Source: Comamonas sp. BIGb0152
GTDB taxonomy: Bacteria > Pseudomonadota > Gammaproteobacteria > Burkholderiales > Burkholderiaceae_C
NCBI RefSeq assembly: GCF_024809975.1
Contig: NZ_JANUDY010000001.1
Coordinates: forward strand, 682,001 to 746,000
Length of the DNA stretch: 64,000 nucleotides
Direction of reading: 5' to 3'
The notes beneath the pieces were generated by a model, which was not told the DNA's origin, searched no databases, and was given only the letters and a program-made list of their open reading frames with translations. Position 1 is the stretch's first letter. Each line of letters starts with the position of its first letter. Made by a program: the position numbers and the translations under genes. This document shows positions 26,536-35,645 of the stretch, piece by piece.

Positions 26536-27379
26536 ATGCATGCTGCCCTGCTTGCGCCTGGGCCAGCGTCTGCGCGTTGATCGCCGTGTCCTGGCCATCG
26601 CCGGCACTCAGCCAGCGCTTCCACCAGGTGGCATAGCGCCAAGACGAGATATCGCCGGTGACATCGCTGCCCACCAGCTGACCGCCCAGGGCCGCCATGA
26701 TGCGCAGCGCCTGCGCCTCACGCATCTGGCCCTGGTCCCAGTTGGTGGTCACCACATCGGGGGCAAACACATCCTTGTCGATGCTGAGGTAGCTGCTCTC
26801 GCGCGCAGTGGCCAGGACGGCGGTCAAGGCATCGACCAGGCCATCCATGCTGTCAAACGCGCGGAAGGCAGCCGCCATGCCCAGCCGCCGCGCCCAGCCC
26901 GTGTCCACGCCGCAGCTCCAGTAGCTGAGCTTGCCGGCGCGCAGCGGGCCCAGGTAGTTCTCCCAGGCGTGGCCCGCGCCAATGTCCTGCGAGGTGATGC
27001 CCGCCACATGCACATGCGATACCGCCGGGTGCATGGCAATGCGCCGCACCCAGGAGCCGCAATGCACACCCCAGGGAAAGCGCATGTTGTCGGGGTGGTT
27101 GTCCAGCACCACCACGCGCAGCGGGCGTGCCGCCGTAAAGCCCTGGCGGGCGATGCAATGCGTGATCAGCAGCCAGGAGAGGTGGTGAAAATCGCCGCTC
27201 CCCATCCAGGCCGTGCCATGCTGCGCCGGCAGCTGGGCCTGTACATGGCGGCTAAAACGCTGGTAGACACCCAGCGATGCCCCAAAGCGGATGGCGTCCT
27301 GCCAGTCGCCCAGCGGCAGACGCAGCTCCCCGGCCAGCGGGCCGACGGAGCCATCGACATCCAGCACCAAGGGCTTCAT
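26465..27379 (-). CDS. Arginase/ureohydrolase-fold protein
   Basis: A 304-aa protein from the ATG at 27379. Divergent versions of the three metal-binding signatures of the arginase family are visible: GSGDFHHLSWLL (like GGDHS), VVLDNHPDNM (like DxHxD) and YLSIDKDVFAPD (like SxDxDxxDP). Most metal ligands (His, Asp) are retained, so hydrolase activity on a guanidino, amidino or acyl-amino compound is plausible, but it is not a standard arginase or agmatinase. The start overlaps the stop of the upstream acyltransferase gene by ATGA. Last gene of a three-gene minus-strand operon. Confidence 0.75.
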   Translation of the reverse strand: MKPLVLDVDGSVGPLAGELRLPLGDWQDAIRFGASLGVYQRFSRHVQAQLPAQHGTAWMGSGDFHHLSWLLITHCIARQGFTAARPLRVVVLDNHPDNMRFPWGVHCGSWVRRIAMHPAVSHVHVAGITSQDIGAGHAWENYLGPLRAGKLSYWSCGVDTGWARRLGMAAAFRAFDSMDGLVDALTAVLATARESSYLSIDKDVFAPDVVTTNWDQGQMREAQALRIMAALGGQLVGSDVTGDISSWRYATWWKRWLSAGDGQDTAINAQTLAQAQAGQHAFNQRLMAALSASTRPATGQTVHR

Positions 27380-28443
27380 CGCTGCTCCTGCCATGCACGG
27401 TCACTTTCAAAATGCCGGGAAAAACGCCGCCCCAAGGCCCGCAGCACCGGGTTGCGGATGTAGACCGCATGCTGGGTGAACGTGAAGCTGGCGCCCAATT
27501 GCGCCTTGACTTCGGGGTCGGTCCAGCCGGCGACATAGTGTGACAGGCCGCATTCCAGCGCATATTCCAGATTGACCATCCAGCTGACGAAATACAGATT
27601 GGTCTGGCGGGCACGCGGGTAGGACAGGCCGATGTATTTGTCGACCAGCCGGCCGTCATGCGCAAAACACAGGTTCCAGCCCAGCAAGGCACCATCCTGC
27701 GCATCGCGGTACTCAAAGACAAGGCCCTGGTTGGCGGCATCGCGCAGCACCGCCGCAAAAAAGCTGCGCGTGAGCTTGTCGAAATGCAGCGCGCTTTGCG
27801 CATACACGGCTTCGAACAGCGCGTAGTAGGCATCGACCAGGGCATCGTCGGCAAAGGCTGGGCCGGTGGGAATGCGGCGGATCTGCAATTCGTTGCGGCT
27901 CTTGAGCTTGCGGCGCAGGTCGGAGCGCCGGTTCTTCGACAGCCGCGCCAGGTAGGCATCGATGCTCTCGAAATCGATAGGCACATAGGCCAGCGCCTGG
28001 CCGTCCACCAGGATAAAGCCCTCATGCTGGAGCGCCTGGGCCAGCCGGTGGGCATCCGCATTGTCGGCCGGGGGCAGCAACGGGGAGGCCTGTGGCAAGT
28101 CCTTGACGATGGTCAGCATGCAGCGCCCCGCATGGCGGCACAACTGGGCCGCCAGCCTGTCCATGTCCACATCCGGGGGCAGCACCAGGTACTCGCTCAG
28201 GGTCGAGCCTACAAAATCGGTCCGCAACCGCAGCCGCCGTGACAGCCAGGCACCCCCGGGCCATTGCAGGATGCGGCGTTTGACGGTGTCATCGGCGGTG
28301 GTCAGCAGATCGAAGGGTGCACGAAAGGCCGGAAAAGGCCGGTCCGAGCGCACCGCAAAGCCTTGCGGCGGATGCGCGGCAAACTGCCGGATCAGCGCAG
28401 AGGGCTCCAACTGGTTGCGCGAGGGACGCAGGGGCTCGTCCAA
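27376..28443 (-). CDS. FemAB/BioF2-like GNAT acyltransferase
   Basis: A 355-aa protein of the GNAT superfamily, FemAB-related (acetyltransferase_6 type). The C-terminal GNAT core includes LSKNRRSDLRRKLKSRNELQIRRI, YALFEAVYAQSALHFDKLTRSFF and GALLGWNLCFAHDGRLVDKYIGLSY. Such proteins transfer acyl or aminoacyl groups to amines in capsule, peptidoglycan and lipid pathways. The best start is a TTG at 28443, 2 nt after the preceding stop, probably by translational coupling; an internal start is not excluded. Confidence 0.78.
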   Translation of the reverse strand: MDEPLRPSRNQLEPSALIRQFAAHPPQGFAVRSDRPFPAFRAPFDLLTTADDTVKRRILQWPGGAWLSRRLRLRTDFVGSTLSEYLVLPPDVDMDRLAAQLCRHAGRCMLTIVKDLPQASPLLPPADNADAHRLAQALQHEGFILVDGQALAYVPIDFESIDAYLARLSKNRRSDLRRKLKSRNELQIRRIPTGPAFADDALVDAYYALFEAVYAQSALHFDKLTRSFFAAVLRDAANQGLVFEYRDAQDGALLGWNLCFAHDGRLVDKYIGLSYPRARQTNLYFVSWMVNLEYALECGLSHYVAGWTDPEVKAQLGASFTFTQHAVYIRNPVLRALGRRFSRHFESDRAWQEQR

Positions 28444-28445
28444 GC

Positions 28446-29822
28446 TCAGGACCGCTTGGCCAGGCTGATCAGCTGGTCGAGCAGCACCAGCGCTTCATCG
28501 ATCTCGCTGCGGCTGATCATCAGCGACGGCGCGAAGGTGATCACGTTCTTGTAGTAGCCGCCCACGTCCAGCACCAGGCCGCGTTTTTGGCCCTGGTACT
28601 CCAGCTTGCCTTCCAGGCCCAGGTCCACCATCTTGTCCAGCAGTGCCTTGTTGGGGGTAAAGCCATCGGCCGTGCAGATCTCGGCGCGCAGCGCCAGGCC
28701 CATGCCATCGACATCGCCGATCTCCGGGTGGCGCTTTTGCAGCTGCTGCAGACCATCGAGGAAATAGGCCCCCGATTCGCGCACCTGGCGGCCAAAGTCC
28801 ATCTCGTGGGTCATCCGCATGACCTCCAGGCCCAGGGCGGTGCCCAGCGGGTTGGCGGCAAAGGTCGAGTGGGTCGAGCCTGGCGGGAAGACGGTCGGGT
28901 TGATCAGTTCCTCACGCGCCCACAGCCCAGACAAGGCGTTCAGACCATTGGTCAGCGCCTTGGCAAACACCAGCACATCGGGCTTGACGCCAAAATTCTC
29001 TACCGACCACAAGGTGCCGGTGCGCCAAAAGCCCATCTGGATCTCATCGACCACCAGCAGCACGCCATGGTCGTCGAGCACTTTCTTGAGGCCGTTGAAG
29101 AAATTGGGCGGTGGCACCACATAGCCACCGGTGCCCTGGATGGGCTCCACATAGAAAGCCGCGTACTCGCACTGCTGGGTCTTGGGGTCCCAGACGGCGT
29201 GGTATTCGTTCTCGAACTTGCGCGCAAACTCCTGCACGATGGCGTCCGCATACTCTTCGGACGTCATGCCCTTGGGCCGGCGGAAGGGGTAGGGAAAGGG
29301 GATGAACTGCGCGCGGTCGCTGAAGTGGCCAAAGCGGCGGCGGTAGCGGTAGCTGGAGGTGATGCTGGAGGCCCCCAGGGTGCGGCCGTGGTAGCCGCCC
29401 TCAAAGGCAAACATCAGGCTTTTGCCGTTGGTGGCATTGCGCACCACCTTGAGCGAGTCTTCAATCGCCTGGGCCCCGCCCACGTTGAAGTGCACACGGC
29501 CTGGCAGGCCCCATTTTTTCTCGGCATCCTGCGCGATGAACTTGGCCAGTTCGATCTTGGTGGGGTGCAGGTACTGGCTGGCGACCTGGGGCAGCTCACG
29601 CAGCTGCTCGATCATCTTGTCTTCCAGACGCTTGTTCTTGTAGCCGAAGTTGACGGCCGAGTACCACATCTGCAAGTCCAGGTAGGGCGTGCCCGTCTGG
29701 TCATACATGTAGCTGCCTTCGCAGCCGGTAAAGATCTTGGGAGGATTGACGTAATGGACAGTGTCGCCAAAAGAGCAGTATTGGGCTTCGTCAGCCAGCA
29801 GTTGTTCGGTGTTGAGGGTCAC
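28446..29822 (-). CDS. Class III (omega-amino) PLP aminotransferase
   Basis: A 458-aa fold-type I aminotransferase from the GTG at 29822, which has a GGAG 9 nt upstream. Visible features: YLDLQMWYSAVNFGYKN, FNVGGAQAIEDSLKVVRNAT, the aromatic-ring stacking region FEGGYHGRTLGASS, VEPIQGTGGYVVPP, LLVVDEIQMGFWRTG, the PLP lysine in VFAKALTNGLNALSG, and THSTFAANPL. Relatives use omega-amino substrates such as ornithine, lysine, GABA or diaminobutyrate. The linked acyltransferase and arginase-fold genes suggest an amine-building pathway rather than central metabolism. Substrate not assignable. Confidence 0.85.
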   Translation of the reverse strand: MTLNTEQLLADEAQYCSFGDTVHYVNPPKIFTGCEGSYMYDQTGTPYLDLQMWYSAVNFGYKNKRLEDKMIEQLRELPQVASQYLHPTKIELAKFIAQDAEKKWGLPGRVHFNVGGAQAIEDSLKVVRNATNGKSLMFAFEGGYHGRTLGASSITSSYRYRRRFGHFSDRAQFIPFPYPFRRPKGMTSEEYADAIVQEFARKFENEYHAVWDPKTQQCEYAAFYVEPIQGTGGYVVPPPNFFNGLKKVLDDHGVLLVVDEIQMGFWRTGTLWSVENFGVKPDVLVFAKALTNGLNALSGLWAREELINPTVFPPGSTHSTFAANPLGTALGLEVMRMTHEMDFGRQVRESGAYFLDGLQQLQKRHPEIGDVDGMGLALRAEICTADGFTPNKALLDKMVDLGLEGKLEYQGQKRGLVLDVGGYYKNVITFAPSLMISRSEIDEALVLLDQLISLAKRS

Positions 29823-30033
29823 GGCGCAAGGCTCCAGATTTGAGTCCCGCAAGTCTGGCTTCGCAATGTTGTGGCTCAGCCTACGTTGTTTGTAGGATTG
29901 ATGGAGATCTTGCCCGCTTCATGGACGACTGCCTCGGCCCGGTTTGGTGCTGGCTGGCGCACGGTGTACCATGATTGCCAACCATGGCCGCCCGACGGGC
30001 GGCCGCCGCACTTTGGCCCTTGGCCCCTTCTCC

Positions 30034-30657
30034 ATGAATAGTCCTCAAAAACGTTTTTCGATGATCCGCGAGTTCCACCTCGCCGACTGGTTCACCTTGG
30101 GCAATGCCGTCTGCGGCGTGGGCGCGCTGTTCTCGGCGATGACCTTTTTGGAAACCGCTGACCGCCGGCATATCTACTTTGCAGCCGCCCTGGTGCTGGC
30201 GGCGCTGGTGTTCGATGTCTTTGATGGCCGCATTGCCCGTTGGCGGCAGAAATCATCGGCCATGGGGCGCGAGCTCGATTCGCTGGCGGATGTGATCTCG
30301 TTCGGTGTGGCGCCCGCCATCATTGCTTACGCCTGCGGCATGCAAGGCCTGTGGGACCGTATCGTGCTGGGTTACTTCGTGGCCTGTGGCGTGTCGCGCC
30401 TGGCGCGCTACAACGTCACGGCGGAGTCGCTGTCCGAGGGGCCATCGGGCAAGGTGAAGTACTTTGAAGGCACCCCCATCCCCACCTCCATCGTGCTGGT
30501 GGCGCTGTTGGCGCTGGCCGCTGCGATGAATGCGGTGCGCGCCGACCTGTGGATGGGCAAGGTGCTGATTGCGGGCTTTACCCTGCACCCGCTGGTGCTG
30601 CTGTTTGCGGTGTCGGGCTCGCTGATGATCAGCCGCATCCGGATTCCTAAGCTCTAA
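30034..30657 (+). CDS. pssA: CDP-diacylglycerol:serine O-phosphatidyltransferase (PssA)
   Basis: Membrane enzyme that makes phosphatidylserine, the precursor of phosphatidylethanolamine. The 207-aa protein carries the full CDP-alcohol phosphatidyltransferase signature D-G-x2-A-R-x8-G-x3-D-x3-D (FDGRIARWRQKSSAMGRELD then SLADVISFG) and about six hydrophobic helices. I prefer the ATG at 30034 (MNSPQKRF) to the upstream frame from 29944; an ATG at 30061 is also possible. No strong Shine-Dalgarno sequence precedes either. Transcribed divergently from the aminotransferase operon. Confidence 0.9.
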   Translation: MNSPQKRFSMIREFHLADWFTLGNAVCGVGALFSAMTFLETADRRHIYFAAALVLAALVFDVFDGRIARWRQKSSAMGRELDSLADVISFGVAPAIIAYACGMQGLWDRIVLGYFVACGVSRLARYNVTAESLSEGPSGKVKYFEGTPIPTSIVLVALLALAAAMNAVRADLWMGKVLIAGFTLHPLVLLFAVSGSLMISRIRIPKL

Positions 30658-30687
30658 GCGAACTTGGACGCAACGCCCAAGTCTCCA

Positions 30688-32385
30688 TCACATCCCGCGA
30701 ATATGCTCCACATGCGCCAGCAGTGACCGCTTGGCCACCGGCCACAGCCGCTCTGGCGTATCGGCATAGGCGATGGCCACCCAGTCCTCCGGTGTGCCGT
30801 CCGGCGCTTGGGCCATGGCCTTGCGCACCTTCTCTTCCCGCGCCATGCGGTGCGCATGCAGCTTGGCAATCACCTGCAGCGGCTGGGCCAGCACATAGCC
30901 GTGGGCCGGCAGGATAAAGCCGATCTGGCCTTGCTCGCAGGCCTGGGCCAGCTTGGCGAGCGATGCCAGATACAGGCGCATATTGCCATCGGGCGGATCC
31001 ACCACCGTGGTGCTGCCGTTCAAGATATGGTCGCCGCTGAACAGCAGGCCGTCTTCTTCCAGCACCAGGCAGACATGGTTGGCCGCATGGCCGGGCGTGT
31101 GCAGCACGCGCAGGCTGTGGCTGCGCGCGGGGTCGGTGGGATGCGCCAGTGACAGCACCTGACCATCCTGCAATTCCTGGTCCGGCCTGAACTGGCTGCC
31201 GGCCCGTGCGGTGCAGGCCGACGACAGCCCCCAGATCAGCGGCTTGCTGCGGCCGGTTTGGGCCACCAGCGCCTGCAGCGGCGCAGCCGCTGGGGAATGG
31301 TCGGCATGCGAATGGGTGCAGACGATGGCGCGGATATCGCCACCGGTGGCGGCCAGGATGCGCGCCAGGTGCGGGTCGTCCTGCGGCTGCGGCTTGGGGC
31401 CGGGGTCGAGCACGATAAAGCCCGTCTCGGCGTCGCCGATCAGGTAGGTATTGGTGCCTGGCCCGGTCATGGTGCCGCCGTTGTCCGCCGTCAGGCGTTG
31501 CACATTCTTGCGCAGCGGCACCGGCTGCGCACTCTGCCAGCCGAGCACATGGTGCAGCTGTCCATCAGGGCAGACCATGGCCAGCTCGCCATAGGCGCTC
31601 TCATGCTCCATAAAGCGCCGCACTTCGCCATCCACCACCGCGCCACGCGGCATGGACTGCCACAGCCATTGGCCCGGCTGCACCTGTTGCAGCGCCTGCA
31701 GCACATCGAGCAGGGCCTGCACCGTCGGGTAGGCGGCCAGGCGCTCCAGGGTGACGCGGGTGGGGAACATCACCGTCATGCGCCCCTCGGCCGCATGCTG
31801 CAAGGCCTGCGCAGGGTGTACCCACAGGGCCTCGAACTGTTCGCTGTCATCGGTCACCGCCTCCTGCCCCTCGGGCATGCGCGCCACGAAAAAGGGCACA
31901 TCGAAGCGGATGGGTATCTCCTGCGCGGCCGTCCAGCGCGCCAGCGGCCACAGGGCATCGGCTGCCAAGCTCAGCCCCAGCGCCGCGCATTGGGGCAGCA
32001 AGGGCTGGCTGCGGTCCATGCCGGCCACCTCGGCCTGGCTGGCCCAGCGGCCATCGGCATGGCGGGCCAGCAGCACGCCCATCTCCTCCAGGCTCTCGCG
32101 GATGGCGGCCTGGGCGTAGGTCAGCTCCTCAGCGGTCTGCGCCGTGCGCCGCGCCAGCTGGTCGTGGTTTTGCGCATCGGCCGCATCGACGGAGCCGCCG
32201 GGGAACACATAGTGCCCGGCCGCAAAACGCGCCTTGTCGGAGCGGCGCGACATCAGCACTTCCAGGCGGGTGGCACCCGGCCCCGCCTGCGGGTCTGGTG
32301 CATCGCGCAGGAACAAGGCGGTGGCGGCTGCACGGGCCGGCACGGGCTCGCGTTGCACATGGAGTAGCTGGCTGGTTCGGGTCAT
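30688..32385 (-). CDS. Nudix hydrolase fused to a metallo-beta-lactamase-fold hydrolase
   Basis: A 565-aa two-domain protein (ATG at 32385; an ATG at 32394 is equally possible). The N-terminal 250 residues are a NUDT19-like Nudix domain, with FPGGSVDAAD separated by an insert from AAIRESLEEMGV, the split Nudix box of that subfamily. The C-terminal half is an MBL-fold domain of the LACTB2/glyoxalase II group with HSHADHS, the GPGTNTYLIGD lead-in, the metal His in TPGHAANHVCLV and SGDHIL, then a winged-helix-like tail. NUDT19 relatives cleave CoA or acyl-CoA and LACTB2-type MBLs cleave thioesters or RNA. The substrate here is unknown. Confidence 0.88.
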   Translation of the reverse strand: MTRTSQLLHVQREPVPARAAATALFLRDAPDPQAGPGATRLEVLMSRRSDKARFAAGHYVFPGGSVDAADAQNHDQLARRTAQTAEELTYAQAAIRESLEEMGVLLARHADGRWASQAEVAGMDRSQPLLPQCAALGLSLAADALWPLARWTAAQEIPIRFDVPFFVARMPEGQEAVTDDSEQFEALWVHPAQALQHAAEGRMTVMFPTRVTLERLAAYPTVQALLDVLQALQQVQPGQWLWQSMPRGAVVDGEVRRFMEHESAYGELAMVCPDGQLHHVLGWQSAQPVPLRKNVQRLTADNGGTMTGPGTNTYLIGDAETGFIVLDPGPKPQPQDDPHLARILAATGGDIRAIVCTHSHADHSPAAAPLQALVAQTGRSKPLIWGLSSACTARAGSQFRPDQELQDGQVLSLAHPTDPARSHSLRVLHTPGHAANHVCLVLEEDGLLFSGDHILNGSTTVVDPPDGNMRLYLASLAKLAQACEQGQIGFILPAHGYVLAQPLQVIAKLHAHRMAREEKVRKAMAQAPDGTPEDWVAIAYADTPERLWPVAKRSLLAHVEHIRGM

Positions 32386-32560
32386 GCGGCCCATTATCAA
32401 CACTTGCATGGCCTGCCCATGTCACCCGCAGGGCGGTTGCGCAAGCCCATGGCCACAGACTGTCCGCATCTGCAACCTCGGGGCCGGGTGGCATTGACAG
32501 GTTCTCACGCGCTGTGCCCTGCTCGGCATCCGACCGGGCCCAAAAAGCGATAATGGGCGG

Positions 32561-33433
32561 ATGGACATCCGTTTTACCAAGATGCAAGGCGCCGGCAATG
32601 ATTTTGTCGTGCTCGACGAGACCGCCGGCCCGCTGGGGCTGCGCGCCGACCAGTACCGCTTTTTGGCCGACCGCCATTTTGGCGTTGGTGCCGACCAGAT
32701 CCTGACGGTGCGGCCCGCGCCCGCCGCAGGGATCGATTTCGAATACATCATCCATAACGCCGATGGCGGCGAGGTGGAGCAATGCGGCAACGGCGCGCGC
32801 TGTTTTGCACGTTATGTGTATGACAAGGGCCTGACCGACAAGCGCGCGATCCGGGTCCAGACCCAAAAAGGCGTGATCGCCCCTGAGTTGATGGCCGATG
32901 GCCGCGTGACCGTGAACATGGGCCAGCCCCGCCTGCTGCCTGACGAGGTCCCCTTCAACACCAGCGGCCTCACGCCCGTCGCGCAGCACCACACCCAGAA
33001 ATGGCCGCTGGCGCTGCAGGTGCCCAGCGATCCAACCACGGTGTTCGTGGTGCCGGTGTCCATGGGCAACCCGCATGCGGTGATGCTGGTCGACGATGTG
33101 GATACCGCACCGGTCGCATCCCAGGGCCCCGTGCTGGAGTCCCACCCGCGCTTTCCGGAGCGGGTGAATGTGGGCTTCCTGCAAGTCCAAAGCGCGCACC
33201 AGGTGCGGCTGCGGGTGTTTGAGCGCGGCACCGGCGAGACCCTGGCCTGCGGCACCGGCGCTTGCGCTGCAGTGGTCGCGGGCATCGCGCTGGGCCTGCT
33301 GCAAAGCCCCGTGGATGTGCAGACCCGTGGCGGCCTGCTGACCATCGCCTGGAGCGGCCAGGCAGCCGATCCGGTGATGATGACCGGCCCGGCCACCACG
33401 GTGTTCGAAGGGCAAATCAGCATTCCCGATTAG
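32561..33433 (+). CDS. dapF: Diaminopimelate epimerase
   Basis: Converts LL-DAP to meso-DAP for lysine and peptidoglycan. The 290-aa protein begins [19 protein letters not shown]. The two catalytic cysteines are visible in [14 protein letters not shown] and [14 protein letters not shown]. First gene of the widespread dapF-DUF484-xerC order. It is divergent from the Nudix/MBL gene across 175 bp that must hold both promoters. Confidence 0.97.
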   Translation: MDIRFTKMQGAGNDFVVLDETAGPLGLRADQYRFLADRHFGVGADQILTVRPAPAAGIDFEYIIHNADGGEVEQCGNGARCFARYVYDKGLTDKRAIRVQTQKGVIAPELMADGRVTVNMGQPRLLPDEVPFNTSGLTPVAQHHTQKWPLALQVPSDPTTVFVVPVSMGNPHAVMLVDDVDTAPVASQGPVLESHPRFPERVNVGFLQVQSAHQVRLRVFERGTGETLACGTGACAAVVAGIALGLLQSPVDVQTRGGLLTIAWSGQAADPVMMTGPATTVFEGQISIPD

Positions 33434-33506
33434 TCCCCCTCCCTGCCCCTGCACCTTGCGGATACCGAATGAAGAGGCGGCCCCCGTGCCGATACAAGAG
33501 ACACCG

Positions 33507-34196
33507 ATGAACGCCAACAACCAGGTTCCCCCCATTACCGAAGAAGACATTGCCGAGTTCCTGGTGCAGACACCGGATTTCTTCGAGCGCCATGCCCAGG
33601 TGCTGACCGGCGTACACATGGTCAGCCCCTATGGCAACCGCACCGTCAGCCTGCAAGAGCGCCAGGCCGAGATGCTGCGCGACAAGATCAAGGGCCTGGA
33701 GCACCGCATCATGGACATGATGCGCAACGGCAGCCAGAACCACCACACCATTGACCGTATCCACCACTGGACCTGCGATGTGGTCAAGACCCGCAACCCG
33801 CTGCAGCTGCCCGAGGTGATTGCCCAGAGCCTGGCCCAGCACTTTGAGGTGCCCCATGTGGCGCTGCGCCTGTGGGATGTGGCGGAGACCTACCTGAACG
33901 AGCCCTTTGCCCAGGGCATCAGCGCCGATGCCCGCAGCTTTGCCAGCTCGCTGTCCACCCCCTACTGCGGCCCCAATGTGGGCGTTGAGCCCGCCGGCTG
34001 GCTGCCCCACAGCGCCCAGGTGCAGTCGGTGGTGCTGCTGCCGCTGCGCGATGGCGCCATCCTGAGCGACACCCCCGCCTGGGGCCTGCTGGTGCTGGGC
34101 TCACCCGACCCGGCCCGCTTTGAGGCGGACATGGACACCCACCTGCTCGAAAGCATTGGCGAGATTGCCGCCAGCGTGCTCTGCCGCCTGCGCTAG
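33507..34196 (+). CDS. DUF484 family protein
   Basis: A 229-aa protein (YigA type) from the ATG at 33507, which has an AAGAG upstream; the in-frame start at 33456 lacks support. N-terminal residues (ITEEDIAEFLVQTPDFFERHAQVL) and SLQERQAEMLRDKIKGLEHRIMDMM form the DUF484 helical part, followed by a GAF-like domain ending in GLLVLGSPDPARFEADMDTHLLESIGEIAASVL. The biochemical role is not known. It nearly always sits between dapF and xerC, as here (stop 3 nt before xerC). Confidence 0.92.
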   Translation: MNANNQVPPITEEDIAEFLVQTPDFFERHAQVLTGVHMVSPYGNRTVSLQERQAEMLRDKIKGLEHRIMDMMRNGSQNHHTIDRIHHWTCDVVKTRNPLQLPEVIAQSLAQHFEVPHVALRLWDVAETYLNEPFAQGISADARSFASSLSTPYCGPNVGVEPAGWLPHSAQVQSVVLLPLRDGAILSDTPAWGLLVLGSPDPARFEADMDTHLLESIGEIAASVLCRLR

Positions 34197-34199
34197 CCC

Positions 34200-35132
34200 A
34201 TGGATACGCCAGCCCCTCTGTGCGCCCCCATGCTCCAGTACCTGGAGCATGTGCGCGTGCAAAAGCGGCTGGCCGCACGCACGCACACGCTCTACACCCT
34301 GGATTTGCAGCGCCTGTCAGCCATGGCAGCCGAGCTGCCCACCGATGTGCTGCAACTCGGGCCCCAGCATATCCGCCGCTTTGTCGCGCAAATGCATGCC
34401 GCAGGCCGCAGTGGGCGCGGCATTGCCTTGATTCTGAGTGGCTGGCGCGGCTTTTACAACTGGGCTGGCCGCGAAGGCCTGGTCGAGCGCAACCCGGTGC
34501 AGGACGTGCGCGCCCCCAAATCCCCCAAACCCCTGCCCAAGGCCTTGTCGGTAGACGATGCCGTGCGCTTTGCCGAAACCAGCCATGCCCAGGGCGACCC
34601 CTGGGTGCAGGCCCGCGACAGCGCCATGGTCGAGCTGCTGTATGGCAGCGGCCTGCGCGTGGGCGAGCTGGTGGGCCTGGACACCGCCGCCAGCGTGCAG
34701 GCCCGCGGCTGGATCGACATGCAAGCGGCCGAGGCCCATGTGCTGGGCAAGGGCAGCAAGCGCCGCATTGTGCCGGTGGGCAAGGCCGCGTTAGCGGCGC
34801 TGGCCGCCTGGCTGGCCCTGCGTGACCAGGTAGCGCCCTGCGATGCGGCGCTGTTCATTGGGGTGCGCGGCGCGCGCCTGTCGGCCGCCAGCGTCTGGCA
34901 GCGTCTGCGTGAGCGCAGCCTGGTCGCCGGCATGACCACGCCGGTGCATCCGCACATGCTGCGCCATTCCTTTGCCAGCCATGTGCTGCAGTCCAGCCAG
35001 GACTTGCGTGCCGTGCAGGAGCTGCTGGGCCACGCCAGCATCACCACCACCCAGGTCTACACCCGGCTCGATTTTCAGCACCTGGCCCAGGTCTACGACC
35101 AGGCGCATCCACGCGCGCGCAAAAAGGACTGA
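34200..35132 (+). CDS. xerC: Site-specific tyrosine recombinase XerC
   Basis: Resolves chromosome dimers at dif with XerD. The 310-aa protein has the N-terminal SAM-like core-binding domain (MLQYLEHVRVQKRLAARTHTLYTLDL) and the catalytic residues in order: Arg in YGSGLRVGEL, Lys in GKGSKRRIVPVG, HxxR in HPHMLRHSFASH, His in LLGHASITTTQ and nucleophile Tyr in VYTRLD. Length and neighbours (dapF, DUF484) identify it as XerC rather than a phage integrase. A bidirectional terminator follows. Confidence 0.95.
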   Translation: MDTPAPLCAPMLQYLEHVRVQKRLAARTHTLYTLDLQRLSAMAAELPTDVLQLGPQHIRRFVAQMHAAGRSGRGIALILSGWRGFYNWAGREGLVERNPVQDVRAPKSPKPLPKALSVDDAVRFAETSHAQGDPWVQARDSAMVELLYGSGLRVGELVGLDTAASVQARGWIDMQAAEAHVLGKGSKRRIVPVGKAALAALAAWLALRDQVAPCDAALFIGVRGARLSAASVWQRLRERSLVAGMTTPVHPHMLRHSFASHVLQSSQDLRAVQELLGHASITTTQVYTRLDFQHLAQVYDQAHPRARKKD

Positions 35133-35164
35133 GCACCTGCGGCCCCAGCTGCCGGGTGCCAAAG

Positions 35165-35202
35165 ACAAAACGGCCAGCGATCTGCATCGCTGGCCGTTTT
35201 GT
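35165..35202. terminator. Bidirectional terminator between xerC and rnpB
   Basis: A perfect 17-bp inverted repeat (35165-35181 and 35186-35202) with core AAAACGGCCAGCGAT and a CTGC loop. An A-run on one side and a T-run on the other let it end both xerC (+) and rnpB (-) transcription. Confidence 0.88.
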
Positions 35203-35214
35203 ACGCTATCAAAG

Positions 35215-35557
35215 TGTGAAGTCTGCCGATAAGCCGGATTCTGTGCACCTGGGTTGCCCCAGGCGTGACCGCCATTACTCTGGGCCGGGTGTCACCACCA
35301 CGGCTCGACGCTACCTACCCGCCAACTCTGCGGAACCACATCAACGCTGGCCTACTTGGTATTGCTGCGCGTAGAGATTGCCCGTTTCACCCCGGGTGGT
35401 TTACCTTGCGGTACGCCCCCCGGACTCGTCTCTGTTGCTCTGATCCTCACCTCACGGTGGGCAGCCGTTAGCTGCTACGCTGTCCTGTGCAGTCCGGACG
35501 TTCCTCCAGTGCTGCCTTTCGGCAATTGCACCAGCGGCGGTCTGGCAGGCTTCACAG
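35215..35557 (-). ncRNA. rnpB: RNase P RNA (class A)
   Basis: The catalytic RNA that matures tRNA 5' ends. On the minus strand the 5' part reads GTGAAGCCTGCCAGACCGCC, then the conserved GGAGGAACGTCCGGACTGCA, AGAGCAACAGAGA, GGGTGAAACGGGCAAT, and near the 3' end GAATCCGGCTTATCGGCAGA, all class A landmarks. The ends pair as helix P1 (GAAGCCTGCC with GGCAGACTTC). Boundaries are good to about 5 nt. ORFs through here are spurious. A -10-like GAATAAT lies just upstream of the 5' end. Confidence 0.95.
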
Positions 35558-35645
35558 GCGTGATTATTCCACCGAATGGCCGCCGCCCGCGCCAGCGGCC
35601 CAAAAACTGCATGGCATTGCCGGGAATAAGCCGCTCAGCACAGCG

